Shown here piece after piece: positions 1-8,861 of a stretch of 64,000 nucleotides of DNA (position 1 is its first letter; every line of letters begins with the position of its first letter). Made by a program: the position numbers and the translations under genes. The DNA lies in the NCBI GenBank assembly GCA_018110985.1, contig JAGAWT010000009.1, positions 59,807 to 123,806 of the forward strand. Direction: 5' to 3'. A model generated the notes under the pieces. The model ran no database searches, was not told the origin of the DNA, and saw only the letters and a program-made list of their open reading frames with translations. The stretch is from Oscillospiraceae bacterium (lineage in GTDB: Bacteria; Bacillota; Clostridia; Oscillospirales; Ruminococcaceae).

Positions 1-62
1 CCATATTCGTATGTGAGGGTCGGGGAAAGAAACTTCATCGGGTGCCTGCCGGTGCTGCTGGC
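1..62. repeat. Divergent copy of the dispersed composite repeat
   Basis: The left edge carries a degenerate copy of the composite element found throughout the window (core followed by GGGTGCCTGC and a short palindrome). Read on the minus strand it begins about ten bases after the dipeptidase stop codon, the usual position for these elements. The similarity is partial, so the copy is old or truncated. Confidence 0.45.
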
Positions 63-70
63 TCTGTGTC

Positions 71-1444
71 TCACCGCTCTGCGGAGCAGCACAGCCTGTA
101 AATGGTCTCGGCGTAGATGATGATATCCCTTTTCAGCTCGTCCAGACGGATAAATTCATCAGCGCCGTGCATATGATTGGTACCGTCCCAGTCGGCGCCG
201 AATGCCACACCGTTTTCCGTGTGGTGAACATAGGTGCCGCCGCCGATGATAAGGCATTCGCCCTTGTTTCCCGTGCAGTCCTCGTAGACGGAGAGCAGAG
301 TCTTTACAAAATCGCTGTCATCGCCTGCATCGTGGGGCTCGCTGAGGTACACCGCCCTGCCGGTGCCGCCGCTCTTTTCGTCCATGACCGGAACGATATC
401 GCTGCACCGTGCGGAAAGAGGGAATCGGGTGTCGGTCATGAAGGAGAACTTCCCATCCTCGCAGCGTGCAAGGGACAAAACGGATGTGATCGACCCGGAA
501 CGCTCATCCTCCATGAATATCCCCGCCGATTCACCGTGCAGTTCACCGTAGGGATAAAGAGACGAAAGGAGCCTTACACTGTCTGCAAGTCCGCCCTTCA
601 GGTCAAGGGAACAAAGCAGGGACATAAGAGCTGTAAGAGCGTTTTTCCCAAGTCCGGGAGTGGAGGCATGGGCACCGGTGCCTTTTGCGGCTATCTTCAG
701 ATACTCCCCGTCCGCCTCCACATCAAAGACGATGCCTTCATACTTTTCCGCAAGCTGCTTTGCACTGCATGGGGACACACAGCGGATAACAGCCTCAGCC
801 CTCTCCGGGACCGCATTCACCACACTGCCCCCATCAAGGGAGATTATGTCACCGCCATCATAGGTGCCCGTATATTCGTAGCGTATCATTCCCTTTTCGC
901 CCGTCACCACGGGGAAATCCCCGTCGGGAGTAAAGAGCATCGGCGGAAAGGCTTCCTTCGTCTGGTAGTATTCTATGTCGGAAAAGCCGTTTTCCTCGTT
1001 GCTGCCGAGTATGAGCCGGCAGTTGTTCTTTACGGGCAGCCCCATATCCTTTATTATCCGCATGGCGGTGATGACAGCAACGGCAGGTCCCTTGTCATCT
1101 ATGGAGCCCCTGCCGTATATGCGCCCGTCCCTGATATCTGCCGTGAAGGGATCGGAGGTCCACTGCTGACCATCCACAGGCACCACATCAAGGTGCGCAA
1201 GGATACCCAAGGCTGCGGGCTCATCGTTGAAGGAAACGGTGATGACATGGTTGTCAAAATTCTTCACCGTGAATTCATCCTCTAAGGTCTCCTCCGCAAA
1301 TTTCAGCACTTCCGCACAGTTTCTCCCGTAGGGTGCGCCCTCCTCGGCTTCCCCCAGTACACTGGGGAAGGATATGAGCTGTGACAGCAGCATTACGGCA
1401 CTGTCAAGGTATTCATCCGCTTTTTTGGTGAATGTTTCTATCAT
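71..1444 (-). CDS. M20 family metallodipeptidase (PepV/Sapep-like)
   Basis: Predicted cytoplasmic zinc dipeptidase of 457 residues, close to the usual PepV length, probably completing peptide breakdown. Visible M20 motifs are H84-x-D86 in ILAHLDVVPV, the GRGSIDDKG segment whose Asp bridges the two metals (about 111-119), and the catalytic Glu pair in GSNEEN (150-151). A later GTGAHASTPG segment matches the dimerisation-lid histidine region. The ATG at 1444 is chosen because AGAGGAG lies six bases upstream; an earlier in-frame start at 1531 would run into the neighbouring gene and lacks such a site. It appears to stand alone. The family call is firm; substrate preference is unknown. Confidence 0.88.
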   Translation of the reverse strand: MIETFTKKADEYLDSAVMLLSQLISFPSVLGEAEEGAPYGRNCAEVLKFAEETLEDEFTVKNFDNHVITVSFNDEPAALGILAHLDVVPVDGQQWTSDPFTADIRDGRIYGRGSIDDKGPAVAVITAMRIIKDMGLPVKNNCRLILGSNEENGFSDIEYYQTKEAFPPMLFTPDGDFPVVTGEKGMIRYEYTGTYDGGDIISLDGGSVVNAVPERAEAVIRCVSPCSAKQLAEKYEGIVFDVEADGEYLKIAAKGTGAHASTPGLGKNALTALMSLLCSLDLKGGLADSVRLLSSLYPYGELHGESAGIFMEDERSGSITSVLSLARCEDGKFSFMTDTRFPLSARCSDIVPVMDEKSGGTGRAVYLSEPHDAGDDSDFVKTLLSVYEDCTGNKGECLIIGGGTYVHHTENGVAFGADWDGTNHMHGADEFIRLDELKRDIIIYAETIYRLCCSAER

Positions 1445-1496
1445 GGTTCTCCTCTTCTTTCCGTTCAATAGCTTTTTCACAAAGCATACCTTTCGT

Positions 1497-1895
1497 TCAG
1501 CGGGATCGTTTGCCCCGCTCACCGAAAACATGGATCGGGGTCATCGTCCCCTCATCAGCCTGTGCGCCAGGCGATGCCTGTAACAAAAAGTGTCCTGCGA
1601 TGCCGCCTGCAATGATGATAAAAATCACTGCACCGTATACACCCAGGGTGTTAACCCACATAATGTCGCTTGCCTGCATGATAAGCAAGGCTCGGCTGAA
1701 CATATGCGCATATACGGAGAATATCGCATATCCCACAGTGCATAAGCTGTACACTATGGGATCATGACCGTATTTATAATAAGGCTTCACCGTTGCAAAA
1801 AGGGTGAGGAACACACTCACCGCAGCTGCAAGCAGATAGATGATGCCCGGAATATTGTCAAAGATGTACACATTCGTCATTGCATAATATGACAA
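1497..1895 (-). CDS. Small multi-pass membrane protein, unknown function
   Basis: Not recognised. It encodes about 132 residues with roughly four hydrophobic helices (near 14-32, 48-66, 80-100 and 105-118) and a short charged C-terminus ending in GERGKRSR. The start is uncertain: TTG at 1895 or ATG at 1880, neither with a convincing ribosome-binding site, and a composite-repeat fragment occupies the region just upstream. It lies between the DUF3592-like gene and the dipeptidase on the same strand. A membrane protein is likely; expression is less certain. Confidence 0.5.
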   Translation of the reverse strand: MSYYAMTNVYIFDNIPGIIYLLAAAVSVFLTLFATVKPYYKYGHDPIVYSLCTVGYAIFSVYAHMFSRALLIMQASDIMWVNTLGVYGAVIFIIIAGGIAGHFLLQASPGAQADEGTMTPIHVFGERGKRSR

Positions 1896-1946
1896 ACATG
1901 ATCAGCATACCGCCTGCCGGGGTGGCTGCGGGCTCTGCCTGCCGGC

Positions 1947-2390
1947 TTAGAGGAAATACAGGCTGCGGGTAAGGTAGAGAAAAACAAGGAGCATAATTGC
2001 TGTGACAACTATCCCTATGCGGCAGCAAAGCTCCGCATTCCTGTCCACCACATTTTTCCCGCGGGTAAAGAGCACCTTTACAGGGGTATCAGTCTTGTAG
2101 AGGATATCCTTGAAGGCCACCTCTCCGGGGAAGATGTTGGGATATTCCACACCGTCCACAGTGTAGAATATCCTGTCAAGACTGCCCCAGTAGTTCTTTT
2201 CCGTGCGGGAATATACCGCTTCCGTCCGCTTTGCACCGATAAGGCGGATATTAGTAACTACGAATACCACAAAGCTGATGAACACCATAGCCATCATGCC
2301 GAAGAATATCACCGACAAGATGACGGTCTTTGATGCTCCCAGGATCCAGAGTATCAGCAGGATAATGACAGCGCCGATAACAAGGCTCAA
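1947..2390 (-). CDS. DUF3592-like membrane protein
   Basis: About 147 residues: two closely spaced N-terminal membrane helices (about 3-24 and 28-50), a soluble domain of about 70 residues with the pattern YTVDGVEYPN...GEVAFKDILY, and a C-terminal helix (about 125-145). The central domain resembles DUF3592-type proteins, which have no assigned function. The TTG start at 2390 is supported by GGAGG nine bases upstream. The stop is followed at once by repeat sequence (GCCGGCAGGCAGAGCC). Protein status is reasonably sure; the family assignment is tentative. Confidence 0.6.
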   Translation of the reverse strand: MSLVIGAVIILLILWILGASKTVILSVIFFGMMAMVFISFVVFVVTNIRLIGAKRTEAVYSRTEKNYWGSLDRIFYTVDGVEYPNIFPGEVAFKDILYKTDTPVKVLFTRGKNVVDRNAELCCRIGIVVTAIMLLVFLYLTRSLYFL

Positions 2391-2395
2391 TTAGA

Positions 2396-2697
2396 TCACC
2401 CTCCAAAGGTGCAGTTTTTTGTCACCTGATGTTTGTTTATGTATGTTATGTATGTGCCGAAGGAAGATGTGTGATATACCTGTAAAACACCGTAACAGAA
2501 AGCATATCGCTCTTTCCGCAGCACTCCCTCCGGCGCTGTGCGCCACCTCCCTCGGAGGGGGGCTGTCATGCCGCTAAGGCATGACTGAGGGAGGATTCCC
2601 CGAATATAACGACCTGACCACCCGTATGTAAGGATCAGGGAAAGGGAGATCATCAAGTGCCAGTCGGCGTTGCCGACCCCGCCGAGTACCAGTCGGC
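2396..2697. repeat. Intergenic repeat region with hairpins
   Basis: No gene seen. The region holds an imperfect hairpin built on CCTCCCTC/GAGGGAGG around 2525-2595, a decayed core of the composite element around 2615-2660, and a GTCGG-N5-CCGAC palindrome near 2665-2680 immediately after the citrate synthase stop codon on the minus strand. Confidence 0.5.
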
Positions 2698-4089
2698 TCA
2701 GTCGCTGACGTGCATTTCCACACCACGGAGATTCAGGGGAGTATATTCTCTGTGGTGAGCCACGTTCTTGTAGGCGGGACGGATGATCTTGCCGGCGTTG
2801 GACAGCTCCTCTATGCGGTGAGCGGACCATCCCACTATCCTTGCGATGGCAAAGAGAGGGGTGTACAGCTCCATAGGGATGCCCAGCATTGAATAAACAA
2901 AGCCGCTGTAAAAATCCACATTGGCGGAAACGCCCTTGTAGATGTGCCTTTCGCTGCCGATAACGGCGGGAGCCAGCTTCTCCACGGTGTGGTACAGCTC
3001 CAGTTCTTCCGTCATGCCCTTTTCGGATGCCAGCTTGTCCACATAGCTCCTCAGTATGGAAGCACGGGGATCTGAAATAGAATATACCGCATGACCCATG
3101 CCGTAGATGAGCCCGGAACGGTCGAATGCCTGCTTGCGCAGCAGCTTCAGGAGATAGGCGGAGACCTCCTCCTCGTCCCTCCAGTCCTTCACATTCTCCT
3201 TGATGTTCTCAAACATCTGGGACACCTTCACATTGGCGCCGCCGTGCTTGGGACCCTTCAGAGAACCGAGAGCAGCGGAAATGGCGGAATAGGTGTCCGT
3301 CCCGGAGGAGGTGACCACATGGGTGGTGAAGGTGGAGTTGTTGCCGCCGCCGTGCTCTGCGTGGAGAACGAGCGCCATATCCAGCACCTTTGCCTCCAGA
3401 TCGGTGAATTTTGAGTCCGGGCGCAGGATGTGAAGAATGTTCTCCGCCGTTGAATACTCCGGCAGGGGCATATGCAGTATAAGGCTCTCCCCGTCCTTCA
3501 GATACTTCTTTGCCTGGTATCCGTAAACCGAGATAAGGGGCATCAGAGCCGTAAGCTCCAGCGACTGCCTCAGTACATTGGGTATGGACGTGTCGTTTGG
3601 CATATCATCATACGAGAAAAGGGTGAGCACCCCTCGTGAAATGTTGTTCATAATGTCGTTTGAGGGGGATTTCATCATGATATCCCGCACAAAGGCGGTA
3701 GGCAGACGCCTGTACTCCGCCAGCAGCGACTTGAACTCGTTAAGCGCACGCTCATCGGGAAGCTGTCCGAACAGCAGAAGATAGGTTATCTCCTCAAATC
3801 CGAAGCGCCCGTCCCCGGTGAACCCCTTCACCAGGTCATTTATGTTGTACCCCCTGTAATAGAGCCTGCCTTCACAGGGTATCATCTCGCTGTCCTCGAC
3901 TATATAGGAAACGATCTCGGATATTTCCGTAAGGCCTGCCAGAACGCCCTTTCCGTTGATATCACGCAGTCCCCTTTTCACCTCGTATTTGGTGTACAGC
4001 TCCGGGTCGATGTTCCCGTTCTTGACTGCCAGTCCCGCAAGTGCCTCTATCTGGGGTGTTACCTGTGAAAAACTGTAGTGTGAAGCCAT
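2698..4089 (-). CDS. gltA: Citrate synthase
   Basis: Si-type citrate synthase of about 463 residues, condensing oxaloacetate and acetyl-CoA to citrate. In this lineage it most likely feeds a partial TCA branch to glutamate. Family landmarks are the histidine in LHAEHGGGNNSTFTTHVVTSSGTD, the glycine-rich GPKHGGAN segment, and IYGMGHAVYSISDPRA with its active-site His. A conserved N-terminal extension of about 50 residues is present. The ATG at 4089 is preferred over TTG at 4098 because GGAAAGG lies nine bases upstream. A perfectly spaced promoter lies at 4150-4178, so it is transcribed on its own. The stop is followed directly by a composite-repeat palindrome. Confidence 0.93.
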   Translation of the reverse strand: MASHYSFSQVTPQIEALAGLAVKNGNIDPELYTKYEVKRGLRDINGKGVLAGLTEISEIVSYIVEDSEMIPCEGRLYYRGYNINDLVKGFTGDGRFGFEEITYLLLFGQLPDERALNEFKSLLAEYRRLPTAFVRDIMMKSPSNDIMNNISRGVLTLFSYDDMPNDTSIPNVLRQSLELTALMPLISVYGYQAKKYLKDGESLILHMPLPEYSTAENILHILRPDSKFTDLEAKVLDMALVLHAEHGGGNNSTFTTHVVTSSGTDTYSAISAALGSLKGPKHGGANVKVSQMFENIKENVKDWRDEEEVSAYLLKLLRKQAFDRSGLIYGMGHAVYSISDPRASILRSYVDKLASEKGMTEELELYHTVEKLAPAVIGSERHIYKGVSANVDFYSGFVYSMLGIPMELYTPLFAIARIVGWSAHRIEELSNAGKIIRPAYKNVAHHREYTPLNLRGVEMHVSD

Positions 4090-4149
4090 TTTACTCAACC
4101 TTTCCGTATTTTGTGCATCATCTCTGATCTTATATTAAAACTTTATTCC

Positions 4150-4178
4150 AGTATAGCATATTTTTTCTGATTTGTCAA
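4150..4178 (-). promoter_or_regulatory. Sigma-A promoter of citrate synthase
   Basis: On the minus strand TTGACA (4178-4173) and TATACT (4155-4150) are separated by exactly 17 bases, about 60 bases before the citrate synthase ATG. No operator palindrome was seen. Confidence 0.8.
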
Positions 4179-4276
4179 CCGCAGCGCTTTTCATATGTAA
4201 GCCTGACACATCAGCTTTTCTCTTTCCGCAAAGCCCTTTTTACAAAAGTGTTTCTATATGTACAAACCTGAAGTTG

Positions 4277-5095
4277 TCATAATGCGTCTTTGGGACAGTT
4301 CTTTACGCACTCCATGCATAGGATGCATTCTGTACCGTTTTTACGTTTCCTTGAATTATCTGTCACATCAACATTCATCGGGCAAACACGTTTGCATTTC
4401 CCACAGGAGATACACTTCTCCTTATCGCATTTCAGACGAATCAGAGAAAAATAACTCATCGGCTTCAGAAAAACAGTGATCGGACAGATGTACTTGCAGA
4501 ATGCCCGGTTATCCTTGAAGGAAAATGCAAGGATAATCCCTGTCGTATAATAGAGAATGTTACCAATGATAAATGCCCAGAACATGATTCTCTCAATGTT
4601 CCCCACATGAGCAAGGAACAATGCTGCAACAAAGATAAGCGAAGCCGCAAAGGTGATATACCTGATCCATCCTATTTTTCTTTGCGGCTCCTTTGGCACT
4701 TTGTAGGGCAGAAAATCCAGCACCATAGCTGTCCAGCAGGCATATCCGCACCATCCGCGTCCAAATATCAGCGGTCCGAATATCTTGGCTACGGCATAAT
4801 GTATTGTTGCAGCCTCAAACACGCCTGTGAACAGATAATACCAGAATCCCTCGATCTGCATATTTTCGTTACATATCAACCCAAGATAGACAAGCATGTA
4901 CAGACCGACAAGAAGTTGAACAATGCGCCTGGCATACTTATATTTTTTAATATACAAAAAAACACCAAGTGAAATGGACAGACCAATGTAGCTGAAATTG
5001 AACAGATAGAACAGATTGTTCTTTGTCAGCCATAAGGTAATTGCGACCGTTTCGAATACGACCAGCATAATGATCGGCATAGCATATTTCTTCAT
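4277..5095 (-). CDS. NapH/NosR-like membrane polyferredoxin, 4Fe-4S binding protein
   Basis: About 272 residues. Five or six membrane helices come first, then two 4Fe-4S ferredoxin motifs, CISCGKCKRVCPMNV and CILCMECVKNCP, near the C-terminus. Two additional cysteine motifs between helices, GRGWCGYACW and FCKYICPI, are typical of NapH, NosR and CcoG-like proteins, which pass electrons across or along the membrane. No partner gene lies beside it, so the substrate is unknown. The ATG at 5095 has GGAGGC six bases upstream; the TTG at 5107 lacks one. The gene is visibly richer in A+T codons than its neighbours, which may mean transfer. Confidence 0.8.
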   Translation of the reverse strand: MKKYAMPIIMLVVFETVAITLWLTKNNLFYLFNFSYIGLSISLGVFLYIKKYKYARRIVQLLVGLYMLVYLGLICNENMQIEGFWYYLFTGVFEAATIHYAVAKIFGPLIFGRGWCGYACWTAMVLDFLPYKVPKEPQRKIGWIRYITFAASLIFVAALFLAHVGNIERIMFWAFIIGNILYYTTGIILAFSFKDNRAFCKYICPITVFLKPMSYFSLIRLKCDKEKCISCGKCKRVCPMNVDVTDNSRKRKNGTECILCMECVKNCPKDAL

Positions 5096-5243
5096 TTCTG
5101 CCTCCAAAACAAACTTCGATTTGAATTATTCTATCATGAGCAACACAAATGTAAAAAAGGAGTTCCGCAAAGCCCCCCGGGAGCTGAACAATGGAGCAGG
5201 GTGCCCCAAAAAGCCTTCACCTGAATGCTCAGTGCCGCAAGCA

Positions 5244-5273
5244 CAAAAAAGCACGGCAGAAGCCCTGCCGTGC
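5244..5273 (-). terminator. Rho-independent terminator of the aminotransferase gene
   Basis: On the minus strand GCACGGCAG and CTGCCGTGC form a strong stem with a short loop followed by six T residues, about 25 bases after the aminotransferase stop codon. Confidence 0.85.
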
Positions 5274-5295
5274 AGATCTGTTTCGGATATACAGC

Positions 5296-6585
5296 TCAAC
5301 CCATTGCCTCAGCGAGCTTCTTTGCACTTGCCAGCTTCACGCTGATAACAAACAGCTCCATCGCCTTCTCCAGATCGGAGAGTGTGGGATAAGAGGGGGA
5401 AAGACGGATGTTGGAATCCGCAGGGTCGTTTCCGTAGGGATAGGTAGCACCGGCACCGGTAAGCACCACACCGCCCTCCTTGCACAGGCGGCATACCTCC
5501 TTGGCGCAGCCTTCAAGGGTGTAAACGGATATGAAGTACCCGCCGTTGGGCTTGTGGAAACGAAGGATATCAAGTCCTCCCAGTTCCTTTTCCAGCATAT
5601 CCGACACCAGCTCAAACTTAGGTGCCAGAATGGCTCTGTGCTTGTTCATGTAGTCCCTGAGACCCTCTGCGCTGCCGAAATAACGCACATGGCGGAGCTG
5701 ATTTACCTTGTCATAGCTGATATTCTGCATGGACAGTTGCTTTGTGATGAACTGTGTGTTGTTCTCGGAGGAAACTATCACAGCCACGCCCGCACCGGGG
5801 AAGGTGATCTTTGAGGTGGATGCGAATTCGTAGATCATATCCTCATTGCCGTACTTTGCGGCAGCATCGAAGATATTCATCAGCTTGTCAGCCTTGTCCG
5901 CTTCGACCAGGTGGTGTATGCAGTAGGCATTGTCCCAGAATACCCTGAAATCGTCTGCGGCGGGCTTCAGTGCGGCAATGCGCTCTACCGTCTCATCGGA
6001 GTAGGTGTACCCGTCGGGGTTTGAGTACATGGGCACGCACCACATACCCTTTACGTTCTCATCCTTTACCAGTTCCTCGATCATATCCATATCGGGGCCC
6101 GTCTCACCCATAGGCACGTTTATCATCTCTATGCCGAAGGTCTGTGTCACGCCGAAATGCCTGTCGTAGCCGGGAACGGGGCAGATGAACTTGGGTTTCC
6201 CGCAGCTGCACCAGGGCTTTGAACCGCCGTAAACGCCGAAGTTATAAGCTCTCTGTACGCTGTCGTACATAAGGTTCAGGCTGGAGTTGCCGCCCACTAT
6301 CACCATTGAAGGCTTTACGCCCAGCAGCTCCGCAAAAAGCTCCTTTGCCTCCGATATACCCGTGAGAAAGCCGTAGTTCCTTACATCTATACCGTCCTTG
6401 TCGTGAAGGTCAGAGGAACTGTCAAAAACATCCAGCAGGGGCTTGGAAAGTTCAAGCTGCTCGGTGCAGGGCTTTCCTCTGGACATATCCAGCTTCAGAC
6501 CCTTAGCCTTGAAATCATCATATTCCTTCTGTGCCTGCGCCGCAAAAGCAAGCAGTTCTTCACGGCTCATATCTTTGAGTGACAT
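5296..6585 (-). CDS. PLP-dependent aminotransferase (aspartate aminotransferase, class I subfamily)
   Basis: 429-residue fold-type I aminotransferase of the longer subfamily that begins MSLKDMSREELLAF and carries LDMSRGKPC near the N-terminus. Landmarks are GGNSSLNLMYD, the aspartate-containing FWDNAYCIHH, and the Schiff-base lysine in STSKITFPGAG. Family members are annotated as aspartate aminotransferases; the amino donor cannot be fixed from sequence. The ATG at 6585 has AAGGAG seven bases upstream; the longer frame reaching 6738 crosses the promoter and is not real. It has its own promoter and terminator, so it is monocistronic. Confidence 0.87.
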   Translation of the reverse strand: MSLKDMSREELLAFAAQAQKEYDDFKAKGLKLDMSRGKPCTEQLELSKPLLDVFDSSSDLHDKDGIDVRNYGFLTGISEAKELFAELLGVKPSMVIVGGNSSLNLMYDSVQRAYNFGVYGGSKPWCSCGKPKFICPVPGYDRHFGVTQTFGIEMINVPMGETGPDMDMIEELVKDENVKGMWCVPMYSNPDGYTYSDETVERIAALKPAADDFRVFWDNAYCIHHLVEADKADKLMNIFDAAAKYGNEDMIYEFASTSKITFPGAGVAVIVSSENNTQFITKQLSMQNISYDKVNQLRHVRYFGSAEGLRDYMNKHRAILAPKFELVSDMLEKELGGLDILRFHKPNGGYFISVYTLEGCAKEVCRLCKEGGVVLTGAGATYPYGNDPADSNIRLSPSYPTLSDLEKAMELFVISVKLASAKKLAEAMG

Positions 6586-6668
6586 ATGCTTTCTCCTTGC
6601 AAAAATTATTTTATGGCAAATGGGTCTTGCTGCAAAAACCCGTTTTTTGACCAAAACCGTCAGAGTAT

Positions 6669-6697
6669 ATAATATACCTTTTGTTTCTGATTTGCAA
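6669..6697 (-). promoter_or_regulatory. Promoter of the aminotransferase gene
   Basis: Minus strand TTGCAA (6697-6692) and TATTAT (6674-6669) with 17-base spacing, about 85 bases before the ATG at 6585. Confidence 0.55.
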
Positions 6698-6779
6698 GTG
6701 TTTAATTGTAAACTTTCAAAAATCTGTCTTTTGCACAAAGACCGCCCTGTTATTGGCCCCTATACGATAAACTATGTAC

Positions 6780-6896
6780 AATGTGCAGGCAGCGGTCGGT
6801 ACGACCGACAGCGACCCGGCGGGCACCCGTTGATGTCTCTCCCCTTGCCCTTCACTTACGGGCTCGGCAGCTTTTCATACGGCGGCAGAACGGGCA
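6780..6896. repeat. Composite repeat copy after the histidine kinase gene
   Basis: Immediately after the kinase stop (minus strand) comes GTATGAAAAG, then a core variant (CTGCCGAGCCCGT), ATCAACGGGTGCC, and finally a GTCGG-N5-CCGAC palindrome near 6793-6807. This is a full-length copy and shows the element order clearly. Confidence 0.75.
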
Positions 6897-8141
6897 TCAC
6901 GACAAAAGTATCACCAGCACCACTGTCAGACCCTTACCCCGTGAGGAACATATGAGCTCCCCACGCATTTTCCCCATAAGCTCCGAAGCTATATACAGCC
7001 CCAGTCCGCTGCCTCCCCTGTCGGCTGCATTACGCCCCCTGTAAAACTTCCCCGTGATAAGATCCAGCTCCTCCCTCTCTACACCGGGACCGCTGTCTGT
7101 TATGCTCATTTTCAGGAAGTCGCCGCTGATAACATAGTCCACATCAATGGGCGTGCCCGCATACTTGTAGGAATTGCCGAGGATGTTGTTGATTATCTGT
7201 GCCATGCGCTTTTTGTCTATGCTGATAAGACAGTCCGGTATCTCCGACTGCCGCACCTGATCCTTCGTGTCGGCGGAGCGCAGTATCTCCCCCAGAACGG
7301 AAGCGGGTTCGTCGGTACAGCAGACTGTAAGCTCCCCCATATCCTCAAGAGAGGCCGTGAGCAGGTCGCTCACCAGCAGGTCTATCTCCTCGGTCTTTCG
7401 GCTGACCGTTGCTACCTTGTCAAGCACATATCCGTCCCCGGACTTTACGGAGAGCACGTCGCATATGGTGCGTATCCCCGCCAGCGGTGTGCGTATATCG
7501 TGGGAAAGTGACGCCACCAGCTCCTTTTCCCTGCGTTTGAGCTCGTTTTCCCGCTCCCGTGCGCTTTTCAGCTCCTCCCTCATTATGTCGAAGCTCTCGG
7601 TGAATTTCCCGAAAGCATTGCTTCTCGTCATCTCAAGAGGGCTGTCAAGGTCGCCTGCCGCTATTTTCTCCGCAAATCCCCTCAGATCGTGAAAGGGCTG
7701 TATCATATTCTTCTGCACATAGCCGTAGAAGCCAGCCCCGCACGCAAGCATGACCGCCAGCAGCAGCAGTCCACCGTTCCGCAGCCTTTTGCGGGCACTC
7801 TCATACTGTTCCCTTGCGGGATCCTCCAGTGCCGCCGTACCCAAGTACACACTGCCATCCGTGACGGCAAGGCACAGCATTTCGCCCCTCACATCACGGA
7901 GCTTTTTGTCGCAGCCGCCGGGATATATACATATGCCCTCCGTATCGAACACCATTATCTCCCTGCCGGGAAATGCCCTTTCCAGCACCGACAGGTCATC
8001 AAGGTTCTCCCTTACGGTCTCAGTAACATCGTTGATGTACACCGTATCCCTGCTGATATCCCCCTGAGCCGTCAGCAGGAACACGGCTGCGCAAAGCACA
8101 GCCGCAGCGGCAGCAAGGGCTAAAACACGCAGTATCTTCAT
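6897..8141 (-). CDS. Sensor histidine kinase
   Basis: 414 residues: N-terminal helix (about 5-27), an extracytoplasmic domain of about 100 residues, a second helix (about 125-148), a HAMP-like linker, the HisKA phosphoacceptor in SLSHDIRTPLAGI, then HATPase_c with N box NNILGNSYKYAG, G1 box ITDSGPGVE and G2 box GGSGLGLYIA. It sits four bases after its response regulator and has GGAGG before the ATG. Being last in an operon with an FtsX-type ABC transporter suggests it senses an envelope stress or a peptide handled by that transporter, as Bce/Vra-type modules do. That role is inference, and the sensor domain is larger than in BceS kinases. Confidence 0.9.
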   Translation of the reverse strand: MKILRVLALAAAAAVLCAAVFLLTAQGDISRDTVYINDVTETVRENLDDLSVLERAFPGREIMVFDTEGICIYPGGCDKKLRDVRGEMLCLAVTDGSVYLGTAALEDPAREQYESARKRLRNGGLLLLAVMLACGAGFYGYVQKNMIQPFHDLRGFAEKIAAGDLDSPLEMTRSNAFGKFTESFDIMREELKSARERENELKRREKELVASLSHDIRTPLAGIRTICDVLSVKSGDGYVLDKVATVSRKTEEIDLLVSDLLTASLEDMGELTVCCTDEPASVLGEILRSADTKDQVRQSEIPDCLISIDKKRMAQIINNILGNSYKYAGTPIDVDYVISGDFLKMSITDSGPGVEREELDLITGKFYRGRNAADRGGSGLGLYIASELMGKMRGELICSSRGKGLTVVLVILLS

Positions 8142-8144
8142 GCC

Positions 8145-8843
8145 TTAGCCCTCCATTATGTAGCCCGTGCCCCACACTGTCTTTATCAGCATCGGGTCAT
8201 TGGGGTCAGTCTCTATCTTTTCCCGCAGGTGGCGGATATGTACGGAGAGGGTGCCCTCTCCCACATACTCATCCTCCCACACGTTTTTGAGGAACTCATC
8301 CTTGCTTATGACCTTTCCCCTGTTTTCCAGCAGGTATTTCAGCATTCGGAACTCCATCGCCTTCAGGGGTATGCTCTCCTTTCCCCTGCACACGCTGTGG
8401 GAGCGTGTGTCAAGGTACATCTCCCCGTTTATGGTGATGCCGTCGGCGGGGACTGCATACTGACCCCTGCGGGATGTGTTCTCGTATCGGCTGAGAGCCG
8501 CCTTCACCTTTGCCAGAAGTATGCTCATGGTGTAGGGCTTTTTTATGTAGTCATCCCCGCCTATACCCAGTGCCATCAGCACATCATCATCCGCCGTGCG
8601 TGCACTGATGAAGAATATGGGCATATCGTAGCGGCTGCGTATCTGCCTGCACAGTTCAAATCCCGACCTGTCCCCCAGGTTGATGTCCAGCAGAAGCAGT
8701 GACACAGTGTTTTCCTCAAGAAACTCCAGCGCCGCCTCAAAGCCTGTGACATAGGCTGTCTTTATGTCGAAAATATTGAAGTATTCCGCAGTGTTGGCGG
8801 CGATGGTCTCATCGTCGTCTATCATTAGTACACGGTAGTTCAT
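8145..8843 (-). CDS. OmpR/PhoB family response regulator
   Basis: 232 residues. The receiver domain has the acidic pocket IDDDE, phosphoacceptor D53 in LLLLDINLGD, a Ser/Thr switch in FFISART and the lysine in IKKPY. The C-terminal winged helix includes GTLSVHIRHLREKIE and TVWGTGYIM. It is translated just ahead of the kinase. Its target is probably the promoter at 14138-14201, where repeats of 10-11 bp replace a -35 box. This autoregulation is inferred. Confidence 0.92.
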   Translation of the reverse strand: MNYRVLMIDDDETIAANTAEYFNIFDIKTAYVTGFEAALEFLEENTVSLLLLDINLGDRSGFELCRQIRSRYDMPIFFISARTADDDVLMALGIGGDDYIKKPYTMSILLAKVKAALSRYENTSRRGQYAVPADGITINGEMYLDTRSHSVCRGKESIPLKAMEFRMLKYLLENRGKVISKDEFLKNVWEDEYVGEGTLSVHIRHLREKIETDPNDPMLIKTVWGTGYIMEG

Positions 8844-8861
8844 ACTGCACCTCGGTCGTGC

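Noticed and set aside
2396..2830. 144-residue minus-strand open frame after citrate synthase
   Set aside because: It overlaps the citrate synthase gene in another frame and otherwise covers repeat hairpins; no ribosome-binding site and low-complexity translation.
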